Under the pieces are notes generated by a model that saw nothing but the letters and a program-made list of their open reading frames with translations, was not told the DNA's origin and did not search any database. The position numbers and the translations under genes are program-made. A DNA stretch of 64,000 nucleotides from Acinetobacter portensis (GTDB lineage Bacteria; Pseudomonadota; Gammaproteobacteria; Pseudomonadales; Moraxellaceae): assembly GCF_023158935.1 (NCBI RefSeq), contig NZ_CP096120.1:2232001-2296000 (forward strand), given 5' to 3'. Positions 49,276-59,254 of the stretch are shown piece after piece. Numbering within the stretch: the first letter of the stretch is position 1; each line of letters begins with the position of its first letter.

Positions 49276-50595
49276 GAGCCTGTAAATAATTTTGTGTAAT
49301 TGCTTTTCATAAATTTAAAGGTGATTGCTTAAGCGGTCACCGAATTCAATAATAAAGCGGCTCATGGCTAAACGCCAGTCGCGAATAGGCATATTCCACT
49401 TTTTAGACGCTGCATCAATTGCCAGGTAAATCACTTTACGTACAGAATCATCCGTTGGAAAGACTTTACGCTTTTTGATCGCCTGACGTATTACGCTGTT
49501 TAATGATTCGATCGCATTGGTGGTATAGATGGCTTTGCGTATCTCGGCTGGATAAGCAAAGAAGGTATTTAGATTCTCCCAGTGTGTACGCCAGCTTTTG
49601 CTGATCTGTGGGTACTTGTCATCCCATGTTTGGGCGAATTGATCCAAGGCCATCAAGGCTGCCTCTTCAGTAGGTGACTGATAAACGGCTTTTAAATCCT
49701 GAGTGACGGCCTTGTAATCTTTCCATGATACGTATTTCAAGCTGTTACGCAGCATATGGATAATGCACAGCTGGATATGGGTTTGCGGGTATACGCTGTT
49801 AATGGCATCAGGAAAGCCTTTTAGTCCATCCACACAGGCGATCAGAATATCCTGCAACCCTCGGTTTTTAAGCTCAGTCAGGACATTCAGCCAGAACTTT
49901 GCACCTTCATTCTCAGCCATCCACATGCCGAGCAGTTCTTTCTGTCCATCAAGATTAATGCCTAAGGCAAGGAATACAGCCTTGTTGATAACACTGCCAT
50001 TATGACGGACTTTAACTACAATACAGTCCATATAGACGATGGGATAGAGTGCATCCAGCGGACGGTTTTGCCATTCAGCGACTTGCTCCTTAACAGCATC
50101 AGTCACCTTGGAAATAAGCGTTGGCGATACATCAGCATCGTACATTTCTTTGAAAGTAGCCACGATTTCACGGGTAGTCATGCCTTTGGCATAAAGGGAT
50201 AGAATTTGGCTATCCATTTGCGTGATACGAGTCTGATTCTTTTTAATTAGCTGTGGCTCAAATGTGCCATCACGATCTCGTGGTGTGGTGATCTCAATCT
50301 CACCATCATCGCTCAGCACGGTCTTACTGGAATAACCGTTACGAGCATTTGAACCGTTCTTACGAGCATTCTTTTCATGTCCGAGATGTTCGGTAAGTTC
50401 GGCATTGAGAGCCGTTTCAACAGTGAGTTTAGTCAACAATCGGGTGAATTGATTGAGATCGTCTTCTGTTTTGATTCCTTTAGCAAATTCTGCTGCAAGG
50501 TCTTTTAGTTTTTGTTCGTTCATCATGTTGCCTGACTCCGTTGTGAATATGAACATAGCAAATTCAGGCAATTACACAATTTAATTTACAGTCTC
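49276..50595 (-). mobile_element. IS256-family insertion sequence, 1320 bp, complete
   Basis: Bounded by 28-bp imperfect inverted repeats starting GAGCCTGTAAAT (left) and, reversed, GAGACTGTAAAT (right), 24 of 28 positions identical and both ending TGTGTAATTGC. It is flanked by perfect 8-bp direct repeats ATCTGCAT at 49268-49275 and 50596-50603, as expected for IS256-type transposition. One intact transposase fills it. The exact duplication suggests recent insertion. Confidence 0.95.
49315..50526 (-). CDS. IS256-family (mutator-type) transposase
   Basis: A 403-aa DDE transposase. Acidic residues are placed as in the family: first Asp in IVYMDCIVVKVRH, second in LIACVDGLKGFPDAI, Glu in YTTNAIESLNSVIRQAIKKR. 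The N-terminal helix-turn-helix lies around TRITQMDSQILSLYAKGMTT. Upstream in-frame codons to 50571 exist, but ATG 50526 (or 50523) gives the normal N-terminus. No frameshift is seen; it should be functional. Confidence 0.95.
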   Translation of the reverse strand: MMNEQKLKDLAAEFAKGIKTEDDLNQFTRLLTKLTVETALNAELTEHLGHEKNARKNGSNARNGYSSKTVLSDDGEIEITTPRDRDGTFEPQLIKKNQTRITQMDSQILSLYAKGMTTREIVATFKEMYDADVSPTLISKVTDAVKEQVAEWQNRPLDALYPIVYMDCIVVKVRHNGSVINKAVFLALGINLDGQKELLGMWMAENEGAKFWLNVLTELKNRGLQDILIACVDGLKGFPDAINSVYPQTHIQLCIIHMLRNSLKYVSWKDYKAVTQDLKAVYQSPTEEAALMALDQFAQTWDDKYPQISKSWRTHWENLNTFFAYPAEIRKAIYTTNAIESLNSVIRQAIKKRKVFPTDDSVRKVIYLAIDAASKKWNMPIRDWRLAMSRFIIEFGDRLSNHL

Positions 50596-50603
50596 ATCTG
50601 CAT
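50596..50603. repeat. Target-site duplication, right copy (ATCTGCAT)
   Basis: Identical to 49268-49275. It is followed by CCTTTTTT, the remainder of the original terminator. Confidence 0.93.
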
Positions 50604-50623
50604 CCTTTTTTACATCTCAAACT

Positions 50624-51373
50624 CTACAAACTCGCTTCTATCGCCTTCTGATTTTTCTGACTCACTTTTTTCATTTGCTTATCTAGCTCAAGCATTTCTT
50701 TATAAATCTGATTAAACTGTTTCACGTGATCATCCCCCTGAAACATAAACATATTGCTCTTCGCTTGCCACTTACTCTCTTTTAAAATGGCAAATAAAGC
50801 CTGCGCTTTCGCAAAACTTTGCTGTTCAAGCTCAAATAATTCTTGCCCATTATTCTGCTTCACCACTTCTTTAAAAGACTCGGTTAAATAACGACGAAAA
50901 CGCTGGTTCACTTTTAAATGTTTTGCTTCGTTTAATGCCAACTCATCACGATGCACCATACTTTCTTGGTAACGAGTCATCACCTCTTTTACAGCAATAA
51001 ACATAATTTCCGTTTCTTCATATTTATTCTTTTTGTCTTTATCTAAACGGTTTACATCTAAAAACTTATCCCAATTTAATGCTTTTAATTCACGTAAATA
51101 CGTATTTCGAGCTTCTGCACTTTGCACCATAAAATTCAGCACAAAATCTGCCATAATTTTATAATCATCATCTAAATTTGAAGTGTTTAAATCTACAGAA
51201 ATAGGTTTTTGCCACTTTTGCGCAGCCTCAAAAATCAATTGACCTTCATCTTGTATAACAGATTGATAAACCTCTAATTGTGCTAGCTCATTTTGTTGTA
51301 CTTTATATTGATAAATCATATATCCAAAAATACTGAATGTTGCCGCAGCAATAACCAACACTACACGTTTCAT
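50624..51373 (-). CDS. Hypothetical membrane-anchored helical protein, 249 aa
   Basis: A single N-terminal membrane helix (about 3-22) is followed by a periplasmic, highly charged, all-helical domain rich in Lys/Glu/Gln with coiled-coil character (about 150-249). I do not recognise a named family. Its terminator has been split by the IS just downstream (13 bp from the stop to CCTTTTTT), so transcription may now read into the IS. Confidence 0.7.
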   Translation of the reverse strand: MKRVVLVIAAATFSIFGYMIYQYKVQQNELAQLEVYQSVIQDEGQLIFEAAQKWQKPISVDLNTSNLDDDYKIMADFVLNFMVQSAEARNTYLRELKALNWDKFLDVNRLDKDKKNKYEETEIMFIAVKEVMTRYQESMVHRDELALNEAKHLKVNQRFRRYLTESFKEVVKQNNGQELFELEQQSFAKAQALFAILKESKWQAKSNMFMFQGDDHVKQFNQIYKEMLELDKQMKKVSQKNQKAIEASL

Positions 51374-51615
51374 TTTTTCTCCTATACAAAAGTATAGTCA
51401 ATTTGAGCCTTATAATTGCATGCTTTTTATACAAAACACAATCACCAATCGCAACAACACTTTATTTTTAAAGGTTTTATAAAATTAGAATAAATTGCAT
51501 ATATAAGTTACTTTTTTATGATGATTTGTACGTTTAACATCTAATTATGAATTTCATGCTTTAATTTATACAAACTATCCCCACTTTAAAAATAAGTAAT
51601 GAAAAGAGAATACTC

Positions 51616-52317
51616 ATGCGCGTAGATATTTGGTCAGATGTGGTTTGCCCATTTTGTTATATTGGTAAAAAAAGATTAGAAAAAGCAGCAACAGAAGCAG
51701 GTGTAGAACTCGAAGTTCATTGGCACAGCTATCAATTAGACCCAGAAGCTCCTGTTCGCCAAGAAGTTTCAAACTCTGAACGTTTGGCACAAAAATATGG
51801 TCGTACGCTTGCTGAAGTTGAAGAAATGCAACGCAATATTGCAACTATGGCAAAAGAAGAAGGTATTGAATTTAACTGGGAAGGTGCAAACTCAGGCAAT
51901 ACATTCAATGCACATCGTCTTATTCACCTTGCTCAAAGCAAAGGTTTAGGTTCAGAAGCAAAAGAAGCGTTCTTCTTTAGTTATATGACACAAGGTTTAG
52001 CAATTGGTGAGCGTGAAACAATTGAAGATGTTGCGTCACGTATTGGTTTAAACCCTGTAGAAGTAGACGATCTTTTAGATTCTGACGCTTATGCAGACTT
52101 CGTAAAATTTGACGAAGAAGTTGCTCGTGAACAATTACAAGTAACAGGCGTTCCCTTCTTTGTATTTGACCAACGTGTTGCTTTAGCAGGTGCGCAACCT
52201 ACTGAAGTATTTAAACAAGTGATGGAAAAAGCATTAGAAGCTCCAGCAACAACAGAAGCAAATACTGAAGATGCACCAACTTGTGTAGATGATGAATGTG
52301 AAGTCCCAAAACAATAA
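51616..52317 (+). CDS. FrnE-like DsbA-family oxidoreductase
   Basis: A 233-aa thioredoxin-fold protein starting directly with MRVDIWSDVVCPFCYIGKKR. The active site is CPFC, there is no signal peptide (so it is cytoplasmic), and the conserved cis-Pro is in VTGVPFFVFD. This is the FrnE/2-hydroxychromene isomerase-like branch. The C-terminal tail adds a second cysteine pair, CVDDEC, resembling the extra CxxxxC of Deinococcus FrnE. Likely role: thiol-disulphide exchange under oxidative stress. Confidence 0.88.
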   Translation: MRVDIWSDVVCPFCYIGKKRLEKAATEAGVELEVHWHSYQLDPEAPVRQEVSNSERLAQKYGRTLAEVEEMQRNIATMAKEEGIEFNWEGANSGNTFNAHRLIHLAQSKGLGSEAKEAFFFSYMTQGLAIGERETIEDVASRIGLNPVEVDDLLDSDAYADFVKFDEEVAREQLQVTGVPFFVFDQRVALAGAQPTEVFKQVMEKALEAPATTEANTEDAPTCVDDECEVPKQ

Positions 52318-52331
52318 GTCTATTTATATAA

Positions 52332-52359
52332 AAAAAGCCATCAATTTTGATGGCTTTTT
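52332..52359 (+). terminator. Terminator after the FrnE-like gene
   Basis: Hairpin AAAAAGCCATCAA-TT-TTGATGGCTTTTT. Confidence 0.88.
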
Positions 52360-52482
52360 CTTTGCATTTTCAAATTGATTGATTATTATAAAAAACGTAA
52401 CAAAATTTTTCTTAAAAAATACGGTTTGAATTCCTAAGTTTTTATACAAAAACTTAAATTTACTTAATTTTTCAGGTTCATT

Positions 52483-52668
52483 ATGCACTTATCTTTGTTA
52501 CAAGCACTTATAAGAAATGAAGTTCCACCTCAAACAATTCATATTCAACAATTATTTGAAATGTCTGAAAAATATCAAGATCCTCTTTCTTCAGAATATA
52601 AACTGGTTGAATTAGCGTTAAATATTGTTTTGGGTAGTTATCTAGAAAAGGCGCATAAACTCCTTTGA
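52483..52668 (+). CDS. Hypothetical small protein, 61 aa
   Basis: A short, mostly helical, soluble peptide with no recognised domain. It lies 10 bp upstream of the next hypothetical gene on the same strand, so a two-gene operon is likely. Coding status rests on that spacing and on codon use similar to its partner. Confidence 0.5.
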   Translation: MHLSLLQALIRNEVPPQTIHIQQLFEMSEKYQDPLSSEYKLVELALNIVLGSYLEKAHKLL

Positions 52669-52678
52669 GCTACTGAAT

Positions 52679-53761
52679 ATGAATAACATAGAAAAAACAA
52701 AGTACATTGAAGAGCTGAAAGAGTTAACGACAAGCTTAGAGCACGGCTCACTTTCACTTTTTGAAACAGCTCAGGCTAAAAAGCGCATTCAAGATATTTG
52801 TACTTTGTTTGATGAGCCCATTTTTCAAAAATACCTTCCACAAAATGCTATAAAAAATGAAGTGAAAATTATTGAGTCCACGCTTTCTCAAAGAGGAACT
52901 CATAATTACACTTTAGCAGTTCAAGAGCTCAAAAAACCTGAACCAGAGCCACCAATAGAAGAGTCAAAACCATTAACAACAGATGAAGCTTTAAAACCCG
53001 AAAATTTACAACAAGAAACCCCAATTTTAAGTGATATTCCACCAATACAAACAGCTACGCCTAAGCTCGAAAATGTAAATATTGATGGTACAAACTATTC
53101 TGTTAAACCTATTCTTTTAAAAAATAATGAAACTTCTCTTTATGAGTTTTCAATTTCAGAGCACTCAAACAATATTGTTCTCATCAATGAAGCCAATATC
53201 GAAAGCTTAATTAATCATCCAATTTTTATGGCTGAAGAAACAACAGATACAAGAAGCTTCACTCAATATATTATTTATATGGGTGCAGAAAGTGAAATAG
53301 AAGCTATTGCGTCACTAAAAGCCTATAGCCAAAGCCTATCTTGTGAAATTTCAGCTATTCGTCAATTAAAGTGGCAAAACTTAAAAAATGCTTTAAATAG
53401 CAACGATACGCTTTTTAAAGCATATATTTCATCGAATACGATTGTTTGGCAACAAAGCCAATACCTCCCATTTATTCCTAAAAATTTGGTTTCAAATAGA
53501 AAGTTTATTTTCTTTGAAGAAGATGAAGCACAAATAAACACACCTTTATTATTTTTAGAAGAACGTGGGAAAATTCGTTTAATTTGTGGCACAAATCGCT
53601 TGCTGCTAAACGAACAAGACCTTGCTTATCCGTTTATAACTTTTACACGGCAGCAAGGTCTAAATTGGCAAATGATTCAAGAAATAATAACGTCATTACC
53701 ACAACCTATTGTTACGCTAGATTTACTTAATGCCTTACAGAAAAAAATAGAAAATCCTTAA
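52679..53761 (+). CDS. Hypothetical protein, 360 aa
   Basis: No membrane segment or signal peptide. A helical N-terminal part (1-85), a Pro/Glu-rich linker (about 86-130) and a mixed alpha/beta C-terminal part (135-360) containing NVNIDGTNYSVKPILLKNNE and IRLICGTNRLLL. The second part resembles a ParB/Srx-like fold in outline (LLLNEQDLAYPFI), but no catalytic motif is convincing, so I make no functional call. It is followed by a terminator. Confidence 0.65.
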   Translation: MNNIEKTKYIEELKELTTSLEHGSLSLFETAQAKKRIQDICTLFDEPIFQKYLPQNAIKNEVKIIESTLSQRGTHNYTLAVQELKKPEPEPPIEESKPLTTDEALKPENLQQETPILSDIPPIQTATPKLENVNIDGTNYSVKPILLKNNETSLYEFSISEHSNNIVLINEANIESLINHPIFMAEETTDTRSFTQYIIYMGAESEIEAIASLKAYSQSLSCEISAIRQLKWQNLKNALNSNDTLFKAYISSNTIVWQQSQYLPFIPKNLVSNRKFIFFEEDEAQINTPLLFLEERGKIRLICGTNRLLLNEQDLAYPFITFTRQQGLNWQMIQEIITSLPQPIVTLDLLNALQKKIENP

Positions 53762-53766
53762 ATTTT

Positions 53767-53791
53767 AGCCCATCAAATGAGATGGGCTTTT
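53767..53791 (+). terminator. Terminator after the 360-aa hypothetical gene
   Basis: Hairpin AGCCCATC-AAATGA-GATGGGCT followed by TTT. Confidence 0.75.
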
Positions 53792-53845
53792 GCATATATA
53801 ACAATCGAACACATTTATATTTTCACAACATGCAACAAGGTGGTT

Positions 53846-54067
53846 CTAACGAATAGAATGTTTTTTCTGCGAAGATTTTTCATCCATTTTCGCTTTGTCT
53901 AAACGTTGATTATCCACAAAAGGGTTAATATCTACATGACTTAATGCTTTACTAGTAGATGTAACTGATTTAGAAACAACATTTTTTTCCGATACATTTG
54001 CAAGTGCAGCTTGCATAGAAACCAATGGAATACTAAAAAATGCAACGAGAGATAGAAAAATTTTCAT
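53846..54067 (-). CDS. Small secreted hypothetical protein, 73 aa
   Basis: The N-terminus is a typical Sec signal peptide (MKIFLSLVAFFSIPLVSMQA, predicted cleavage after ALA near residue 23). The remaining 50 residues are polar, Lys/Ser-rich and cysteine-free. No family recognised. Stand-alone gene. Confidence 0.55.
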   Translation of the reverse strand: MKIFLSLVAFFSIPLVSMQAALANVSEKNVVSKSVTSTSKALSHVDINPFVDNQRLDKAKMDEKSSQKKHSIR

Positions 54068-54225
54068 AAATTAAATTCCAAAATTAAAACATCGTTATTA
54101 TAGATTAATACTTATTTTTTAATCTTATTTTTAGATCTAAGTGTAGACGTATTTTCTTATTATTTACATAGGTAATTTGAATAATATATCGCCAAGAATA
54201 TTCCATTTTTAACATTTTATTTAAT

Positions 54226-54250
54226 AAAAAAAGCCTCCCTAAGGAGGCTT
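54226..54250 (-). terminator. Terminator after htpG
   Basis: On the minus strand AAGCCTCC-TTAG-GGAGGCTT is followed by TTTTT. Confidence 0.88.
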
Positions 54251-54274
54251 CTTAAACTCAATAGAACCTAATCA

Positions 54275-56194
54275 TTACTTCAATAAAAGGCTATTAATAC
54301 GCTTAATATATTCAGCAGGATCATCAGGTAAACCGCCTTCTGCAATTAATGCCTGATCAAAAATCACATTTGCCAAGTCATCAAACTGTTCAGAGCTTTC
54401 TAACTTTTTCACCAATGGATGTTCAGGGTTAATTTCTAAAATTGGTTTAATTTCAGGTACTGGCTGTCCTGCTTGTTTTAGCATGCGTAACAACTGCGGA
54501 GATAAATCACCATCACTTGTCACTAAACATGCTGGAGAATCGACAAGACGAGTTGTTACACGTACTTCTTTAGTCTTCTTGTTCAATGCCGAAGATAGCT
54601 TCTCTACAACAGGTTTAAATTGTTCTGTTGCTTCTTCCAATGCCTTTTTCTCTTCTGCATCTTGAAGATCGCCTAAATCTACCGCACCTTTTGCCACATT
54701 TTGCATTGGCGTACCGTCAAATTCATGAACAAACTCCATTGCCCATTCATCTACACGCTCAGACATCAACAATACTTCAATGCCTTTTTTCTTGAATAAC
54801 TCAAGTTGTGGAGAGTTTTTCGCAGCATTTAAGCTATCTGCAGTCACGTAGTAAATGGCATTTTGCCCTTCTTTCATACGTGCTTTGTAATCTGCCAATG
54901 TTGTTGAAACGTCATCATTGGTTGATGTTGCAAAACGTAGAAGTTTTAAAATACGGTCATGATTCACTAAGTCTTGACCCAAGCCTTCTTTCAATACAGA
55001 ACCAAATTCTGCATAGAAAGTTTTGTATTTCTCTTGGTCTTTTTCGTCTTCAGATTTAGATAAACCATCTAACATTGTGAGAATACGACGTGTGTTACCT
55101 TCACGAATTGTCTTAACATCTCGGCTTTCTTGAAGTAATTCACGACTTACGTTAAGCGGTAAATCTGCACTATCTACAATACCTTGAACAAAGCGTAAGT
55201 AGTTTGGAATCAGGTTTTCTGCCTCATCCATAATAAATACGCGTTTCACATACAGCTTAATGCCTGGTTTTGCTTCACGTGTAAAAATATTGCCTGGTGC
55301 TTTGCTTGGAATATAAAGCAATTGCGTATATTCAGTGCTACCTTCAACACGGTTATGTGCCCACGCAAGTGGCGCTTCAAAGTCATGACTTAGGTTTTTA
55401 TAAAACTCTGTGTATTGCTCTTCTGTAATTTCAGATTTATTACGTGTCCATAAAGCACTTGCAGAGTTAATTGCTTCCCATTCGTCAGTCTTAACATATT
55501 GACCGCCTTGAGGTTCTTCGCCTTCCACAACTTCTTCTTGTTGCCAAACTTCTTTTTGCATTTCAATTGGCAAGCTAATGTGATCTGAATATTTATTAAT
55601 AATATTCTTCACTTTGTAGCTTTCTAGGTATTCGAGTGCATCATCACGTAAATGTAAAATGATGTCTGTACCACGACTTTCTTTTTCAATTTGCGCTACT
55701 TCAAAATCACCTGTTCCGCCACTTACCCAACGAACTGCTTCGTTTGTAGCGGCACCTGCACGACGTGATTCAACCGTAATTTTTTCAGCAACAATAAAAC
55801 CTGAATAGAAACCAACACCAAATTGACCAATTAATTGCGCATCTGACTTTTGGTCGCCAGAAAGCTTAGACATAAAGTCTTTCGTACCTGATTTTGCAAT
55901 CGTACCCAAGTTATCAATGGCTTCTTGTTGAGTTAAACCAATTCCGTTATCAGAAATTGTAATTGTTTTATTGTCTTTATTTAGGCTTACACGAACATGT
56001 AAGTCAGGATCATTTTCATAATATTCAGGATGATTAATCCCTTCAAAACGTAATTTATCACACGCATCAGATGCATTCGATATCAATTCACGTAGGAAAA
56101 TTTCTGGGTTTGAATATAGAGAATGCGTCACTAAATGTAATAGCTGAGCCACTTCAGCTTGGAAACTATGTTTTTGTGCGCTTTGCTCGCTCAT
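54275..56194 (-). CDS. htpG: Molecular chaperone HtpG (Hsp90)
   Basis: A 639-aa Hsp90. The GHKL ATPase domain has [29 protein letters not shown] and [14 protein letters not shown]. The middle domain includes [20 protein letters not shown] sequence ([19 protein letters not shown]), and the C-terminal dimerisation domain is complete. Usual length for the family. It would be expected to be heat-shock induced; no sigma32-type promoter was identified with confidence. Confidence 0.97.
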   Translation of the reverse strand: MSEQSAQKHSFQAEVAQLLHLVTHSLYSNPEIFLRELISNASDACDKLRFEGINHPEYYENDPDLHVRVSLNKDNKTITISDNGIGLTQQEAIDNLGTIAKSGTKDFMSKLSGDQKSDAQLIGQFGVGFYSGFIVAEKITVESRRAGAATNEAVRWVSGGTGDFEVAQIEKESRGTDIILHLRDDALEYLESYKVKNIINKYSDHISLPIEMQKEVWQQEEVVEGEEPQGGQYVKTDEWEAINSASALWTRNKSEITEEQYTEFYKNLSHDFEAPLAWAHNRVEGSTEYTQLLYIPSKAPGNIFTREAKPGIKLYVKRVFIMDEAENLIPNYLRFVQGIVDSADLPLNVSRELLQESRDVKTIREGNTRRILTMLDGLSKSEDEKDQEKYKTFYAEFGSVLKEGLGQDLVNHDRILKLLRFATSTNDDVSTTLADYKARMKEGQNAIYYVTADSLNAAKNSPQLELFKKKGIEVLLMSERVDEWAMEFVHEFDGTPMQNVAKGAVDLGDLQDAEEKKALEEATEQFKPVVEKLSSALNKKTKEVRVTTRLVDSPACLVTSDGDLSPQLLRMLKQAGQPVPEIKPILEINPEHPLVKKLESSEQFDDLANVIFDQALIAEGGLPDDPAEYIKRINSLLLK

Positions 56195-56281
56195 TCATTA
56201 CTCCTTAAATTCATTACATTGTTTTGGATACATAATGAATTGGAGCTTAGCGCTTATTTTTCAATAGCAAATTTAAAAAAA

Positions 56282-56626
56282 TTAGAAAGGACCTTTTTTA
56301 TAAATACGTTGTAAATAAATATCGAGTTGTTGCTGACGCATTTTATAAACTTCATTTAAACAAGCTTCAGCTTTACCACAACGATCACGCATAGCTAACC
56401 ACTTCACCTGTTCATCTCGAATGACAGATCGGGTTCCCATTGGCACCAATTTATTGACTATTTTATAAGTGGTTGCCATTTTAACATCTGCATCATTCAC
56501 AGCTAAGCTTTCACAAATTGCATGCTCTGTACTTGTTTTTGCATGATTACAATCGAAACTTGCCGCATAAGTTTGTGTCAGAAAAAAGCTCATTATCATG
56601 AGCAGAGATTGAATAAATATTTTCAT
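56282..56626 (-). CDS. LprI-like (DUF1311) secreted protein
   Basis: A 114-aa protein with a signal peptide (about 1-21, ending TYAA). The mature part has four cysteines in the family arrangement: FDCNHAKTSTEHAICES and RDRCGKAEACLNEVY. This is the lysozyme-inhibitor LprI-type domain, usually periplasmic. Role as a lysozyme inhibitor is a family-level guess. Confidence 0.78.
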   Translation of the reverse strand: MKIFIQSLLMIMSFFLTQTYAASFDCNHAKTSTEHAICESLAVNDADVKMATTYKIVNKLVPMGTRSVIRDEQVKWLAMRDRCGKAEACLNEVYKMRQQQLDIYLQRIYKKGPF

Positions 56627-56726
56627 TATTTCTCTTATCTTTATTTATATATTCTTTAATAAACTATCTGCACATAACAAGATATTCAATACAGCATCTA
56701 CATCATTTTTGTTTTCTATTTGCAAT

Positions 56727-56754
56727 AAAAAAGCCCCATCAAAAGATGAGGCTT
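56727..56754 (-). terminator. Terminator after the ompW-type gene
   Basis: On the minus strand AAGCCTCATC-TTTT-GATGGGGCTT (one T-G pair), followed by TTTT. Confidence 0.78.
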
Positions 56755-56778
56755 CAAATATTCTACATTTCTAAATTC

Positions 56779-57384
56779 TTAGAACTTGTAGCTATAACCT
56801 AATGTATAGATTACAGGATCGATATCTAAGTCAAACTTAGTAGTTTTATTAACAGTTACTTCTGGGCTTAAATCAGCATAACGCACATCTAGGAAAACAC
56901 CCCAATTTTTTGCATCTGCAGGTTGGAAGTTAACACCTACCTGTGCAGCATAACCATAGTCTTCTTTAACTTTCACTTTAGCACTAGCTAAATCACCTGA
57001 AGTTTCTTCATCCCATGGAATAAATGCCGTAACACCTGCGCCTACATATGGTGTAAAGCCTGTAGAGTTTTTAAAGTGGTATTTAGCAGTTAACGTTGGT
57101 GGTAAATGTTTGATGTTAACACCTGCATTTACATCACCCTTAACAGTAATGTCATGATTAATAGGTGTAGCCAATAACAACTCTGCAGAGAAATTATCAT
57201 TAAAGAAATATTCTACAGACGGAGTAAAAGCAAGTTCGTTATCTGCTTCTACAACACCAACACCAGCAACATTTGTGTTCTGAGTTGGAGCGATTACAGA
57301 ACCACCTACTTTAACTTGCCATTGACCAGCCATAGCAGAAGCAGACATACCCATTAATGCAATAAGAGCAACTTGTTTTAGCAT
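56779..57384 (-). CDS. OmpW-family outer-membrane protein
   Basis: A 201-aa eight-stranded beta-barrel. The signal peptide MLKQVALIALMGMSASAMAG is followed by barrel strands typical of OmpW: LAFTPSVEYFFNDNFSAELL, LPPTLTAKYHF, GFTPYVGAGV and a C-terminal aromatic residue (YTLGYSYKF) for outer-membrane insertion. ATG 57384 gives a proper signal peptide; the frame is open 60 bp further upstream but that extension is unlikely. OmpW channels take up small hydrophobic molecules. Confidence 0.9.
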   Translation of the reverse strand: MLKQVALIALMGMSASAMAGQWQVKVGGSVIAPTQNTNVAGVGVVEADNELAFTPSVEYFFNDNFSAELLLATPINHDITVKGDVNAGVNIKHLPPTLTAKYHFKNSTGFTPYVGAGVTAFIPWDEETSGDLASAKVKVKEDYGYAAQVGVNFQPADAKNWGVFLDVRYADLSPEVTVNKTTKFDLDIDPVIYTLGYSYKF

Positions 57385-57630
57385 TTTTAAAATACCCTTG
57401 TTATGAATAACATTATAATAAACATGTGTATTAATATTATGCAATAGATATTATTTTGTTAATATTTAATAAGTTTATATCTTATTGTTTTTTATTAAAA
57501 TTTATTTTAATTTGACTAATAAGGTTGGTTTTAAATCCAACCTTATTAATCTAATATTTTTTATTTTAATCCTACTAAATTTATCAGAAATAAATATATA
57601 TTCACTTCTAATATATTTATAAAGATTAGA

Positions 57631-58998
57631 TTATAAAACCATTGCTGCAATCCAACCAAAAATCATTAGTGGAATGTTGTAGTGAATAAAAGTAGGTACT
57701 ACGCTGTCCCACATATGGTCATGTTGACCATCCATATTCAAACCTGATGTTGGACCTAATGTAGAATCTGAAGCTGGCGAACCTGCATCACCTAGCGCTG
57801 CTGCTGTACCAATAAGTGCAATTGTTGCAGCAGGGCTAAAGCCAAACTGTAAACATAACGGTACGTAAATAATGGCAAGAATAGGTACTGTTGAAAATGA
57901 CGAACCAATACCTAATGTAATAAGTAAGCCAATCAAAAGCATCCAAAATGCTGCTAAGCCTTGAGTATCACCAATCCATTGAACAGATGCTTGTACTAAA
58001 GCAGGTACCTGATTTGTCGCTTCAATAACTGATGCAAAACCTTGCGCAGAAATCATAATAAAGCCAACCAATGCCATCATACGCATACCACTTACAATTA
58101 CATCATCTGCTTCTTTCCATTTGAAAATACCTGCACAACTTAAAATAGCAACACCTACAAGTCCTGCTAAAATCATTGAATCAGATATCACTTGTACAAA
58201 CAGCGTCATAACGACAGCTATAGCCGCCATAATCAGTGTAAATTTAGCAACTAGCGGTTTGCCATTTTCATCACTTTTTACACTATTAGAAATCGTATTC
58301 TGCGAAGATTTAACGTTTAAATCTGAATATTCTCTTGGTTTACGATAACTAAAAAATACCGCAATTAATAAACCAATAAACATTCCCAGCACAGGAATAA
58401 GCATCGCATGTGGAATTTGATCATATGAAATGCTGAAACCGTATGGCTTACCAAATGTATTGATGTTTTGCCCTAAAATATCATTCAGGAAAATCGCACC
58501 AAATCCAAAAGGTACTAACATGTAAGTACCAACAAGACCAAAGGTCAACACACAAGCAATTAAACGACGGTCTAGCTTTAAGTGGTTAAACACGCTAAGT
58601 AGCGGTGGAATCAATACTGGAATAAAAGCAATATGCACTGGAATCACGTTTTGCGAGCATATAGCAGCAAGAGCAATAGTACCAAAAATCATATATTTCA
58701 CACGATTTTGTGCTTTAACATCACTATTACCTTTTAAAGTAGTAATGAGCTTATAAGCAAGCAAATCTGGCAAGCCTGAACGAGCTAAAGCCAATGCGAA
58801 TGCACCCAACACACCATAGGCAAGCGCAATTTGCGCACCATTACCTAGACCATTATTGAATGCTTCAATTGTTCCATGGATACCAAGTCCAGCTAATAAA
58901 CCACCAGTTACCGCACCAATAATTAATGCAAATACGACAGGAACACGAGCCAATGACAATCCAAACATGACTGTAATGGCAGCAAGAATTGCAAACAT
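57631..58998 (-). CDS. Na+/H+ antiporter-family permease (NhaC/YuiF-like)
   Basis: A 455-aa inner-membrane protein with about 11-12 helices. N-terminal FGLSLARVPVVFALIIGAVTGG and the C-terminal GTAAALGDAGSPASDSTLGPT (21 residues, central ALGDAGSPASDS conserved) match the PF03553/YuiF group, in which some members transport amino acids instead of sodium. Monocistronic. Substrate unresolved. Confidence 0.82.
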   Translation of the reverse strand: MFAILAAITVMFGLSLARVPVVFALIIGAVTGGLLAGLGIHGTIEAFNNGLGNGAQIALAYGVLGAFALALARSGLPDLLAYKLITTLKGNSDVKAQNRVKYMIFGTIALAAICSQNVIPVHIAFIPVLIPPLLSVFNHLKLDRRLIACVLTFGLVGTYMLVPFGFGAIFLNDILGQNINTFGKPYGFSISYDQIPHAMLIPVLGMFIGLLIAVFFSYRKPREYSDLNVKSSQNTISNSVKSDENGKPLVAKFTLIMAAIAVVMTLFVQVISDSMILAGLVGVAILSCAGIFKWKEADDVIVSGMRMMALVGFIMISAQGFASVIEATNQVPALVQASVQWIGDTQGLAAFWMLLIGLLITLGIGSSFSTVPILAIIYVPLCLQFGFSPAATIALIGTAAALGDAGSPASDSTLGPTSGLNMDGQHDHMWDSVVPTFIHYNIPLMIFGWIAAMVL

Positions 58999-59204
58999 AG
59001 AAAATAGTAATTTTTAAAAAAGAAGTATTTTATCAGAGTTTCCTATTAAATTTACTCCAGTTATCTGCTTACAATTTTATATCTAGCTAATATAAAATAT
59101 TGACGATAAAAGATTCAAACATTCCATTAAATTTCATCAACTAAAATTCATTTTTTGGTAAATATAATTTAAATTGAACAAGTGGTTTTAATATCTATAA
59201 ACAT

Positions 59205-59233
59205 AAAAAAGCGCAAATCATTGCGCTTTTTTA
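59205..59233 (-). terminator. Terminator after the glycine-zipper lipoprotein gene
   Basis: Hairpin AAAAAAGCGCAA-ATCA-TTGCGCTTTTTT, symmetric; used by the leftward gene at 59255. Confidence 0.88.
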
Positions 59234-59254
59234 AAACAAGACTCAAAGAAACTT

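Noticed and set aside
49276..50595. Composite transposon carrying the RT
   Set aside because: Only one IS copy is present, with its own perfect duplication; nothing matching lies upstream of the RT.
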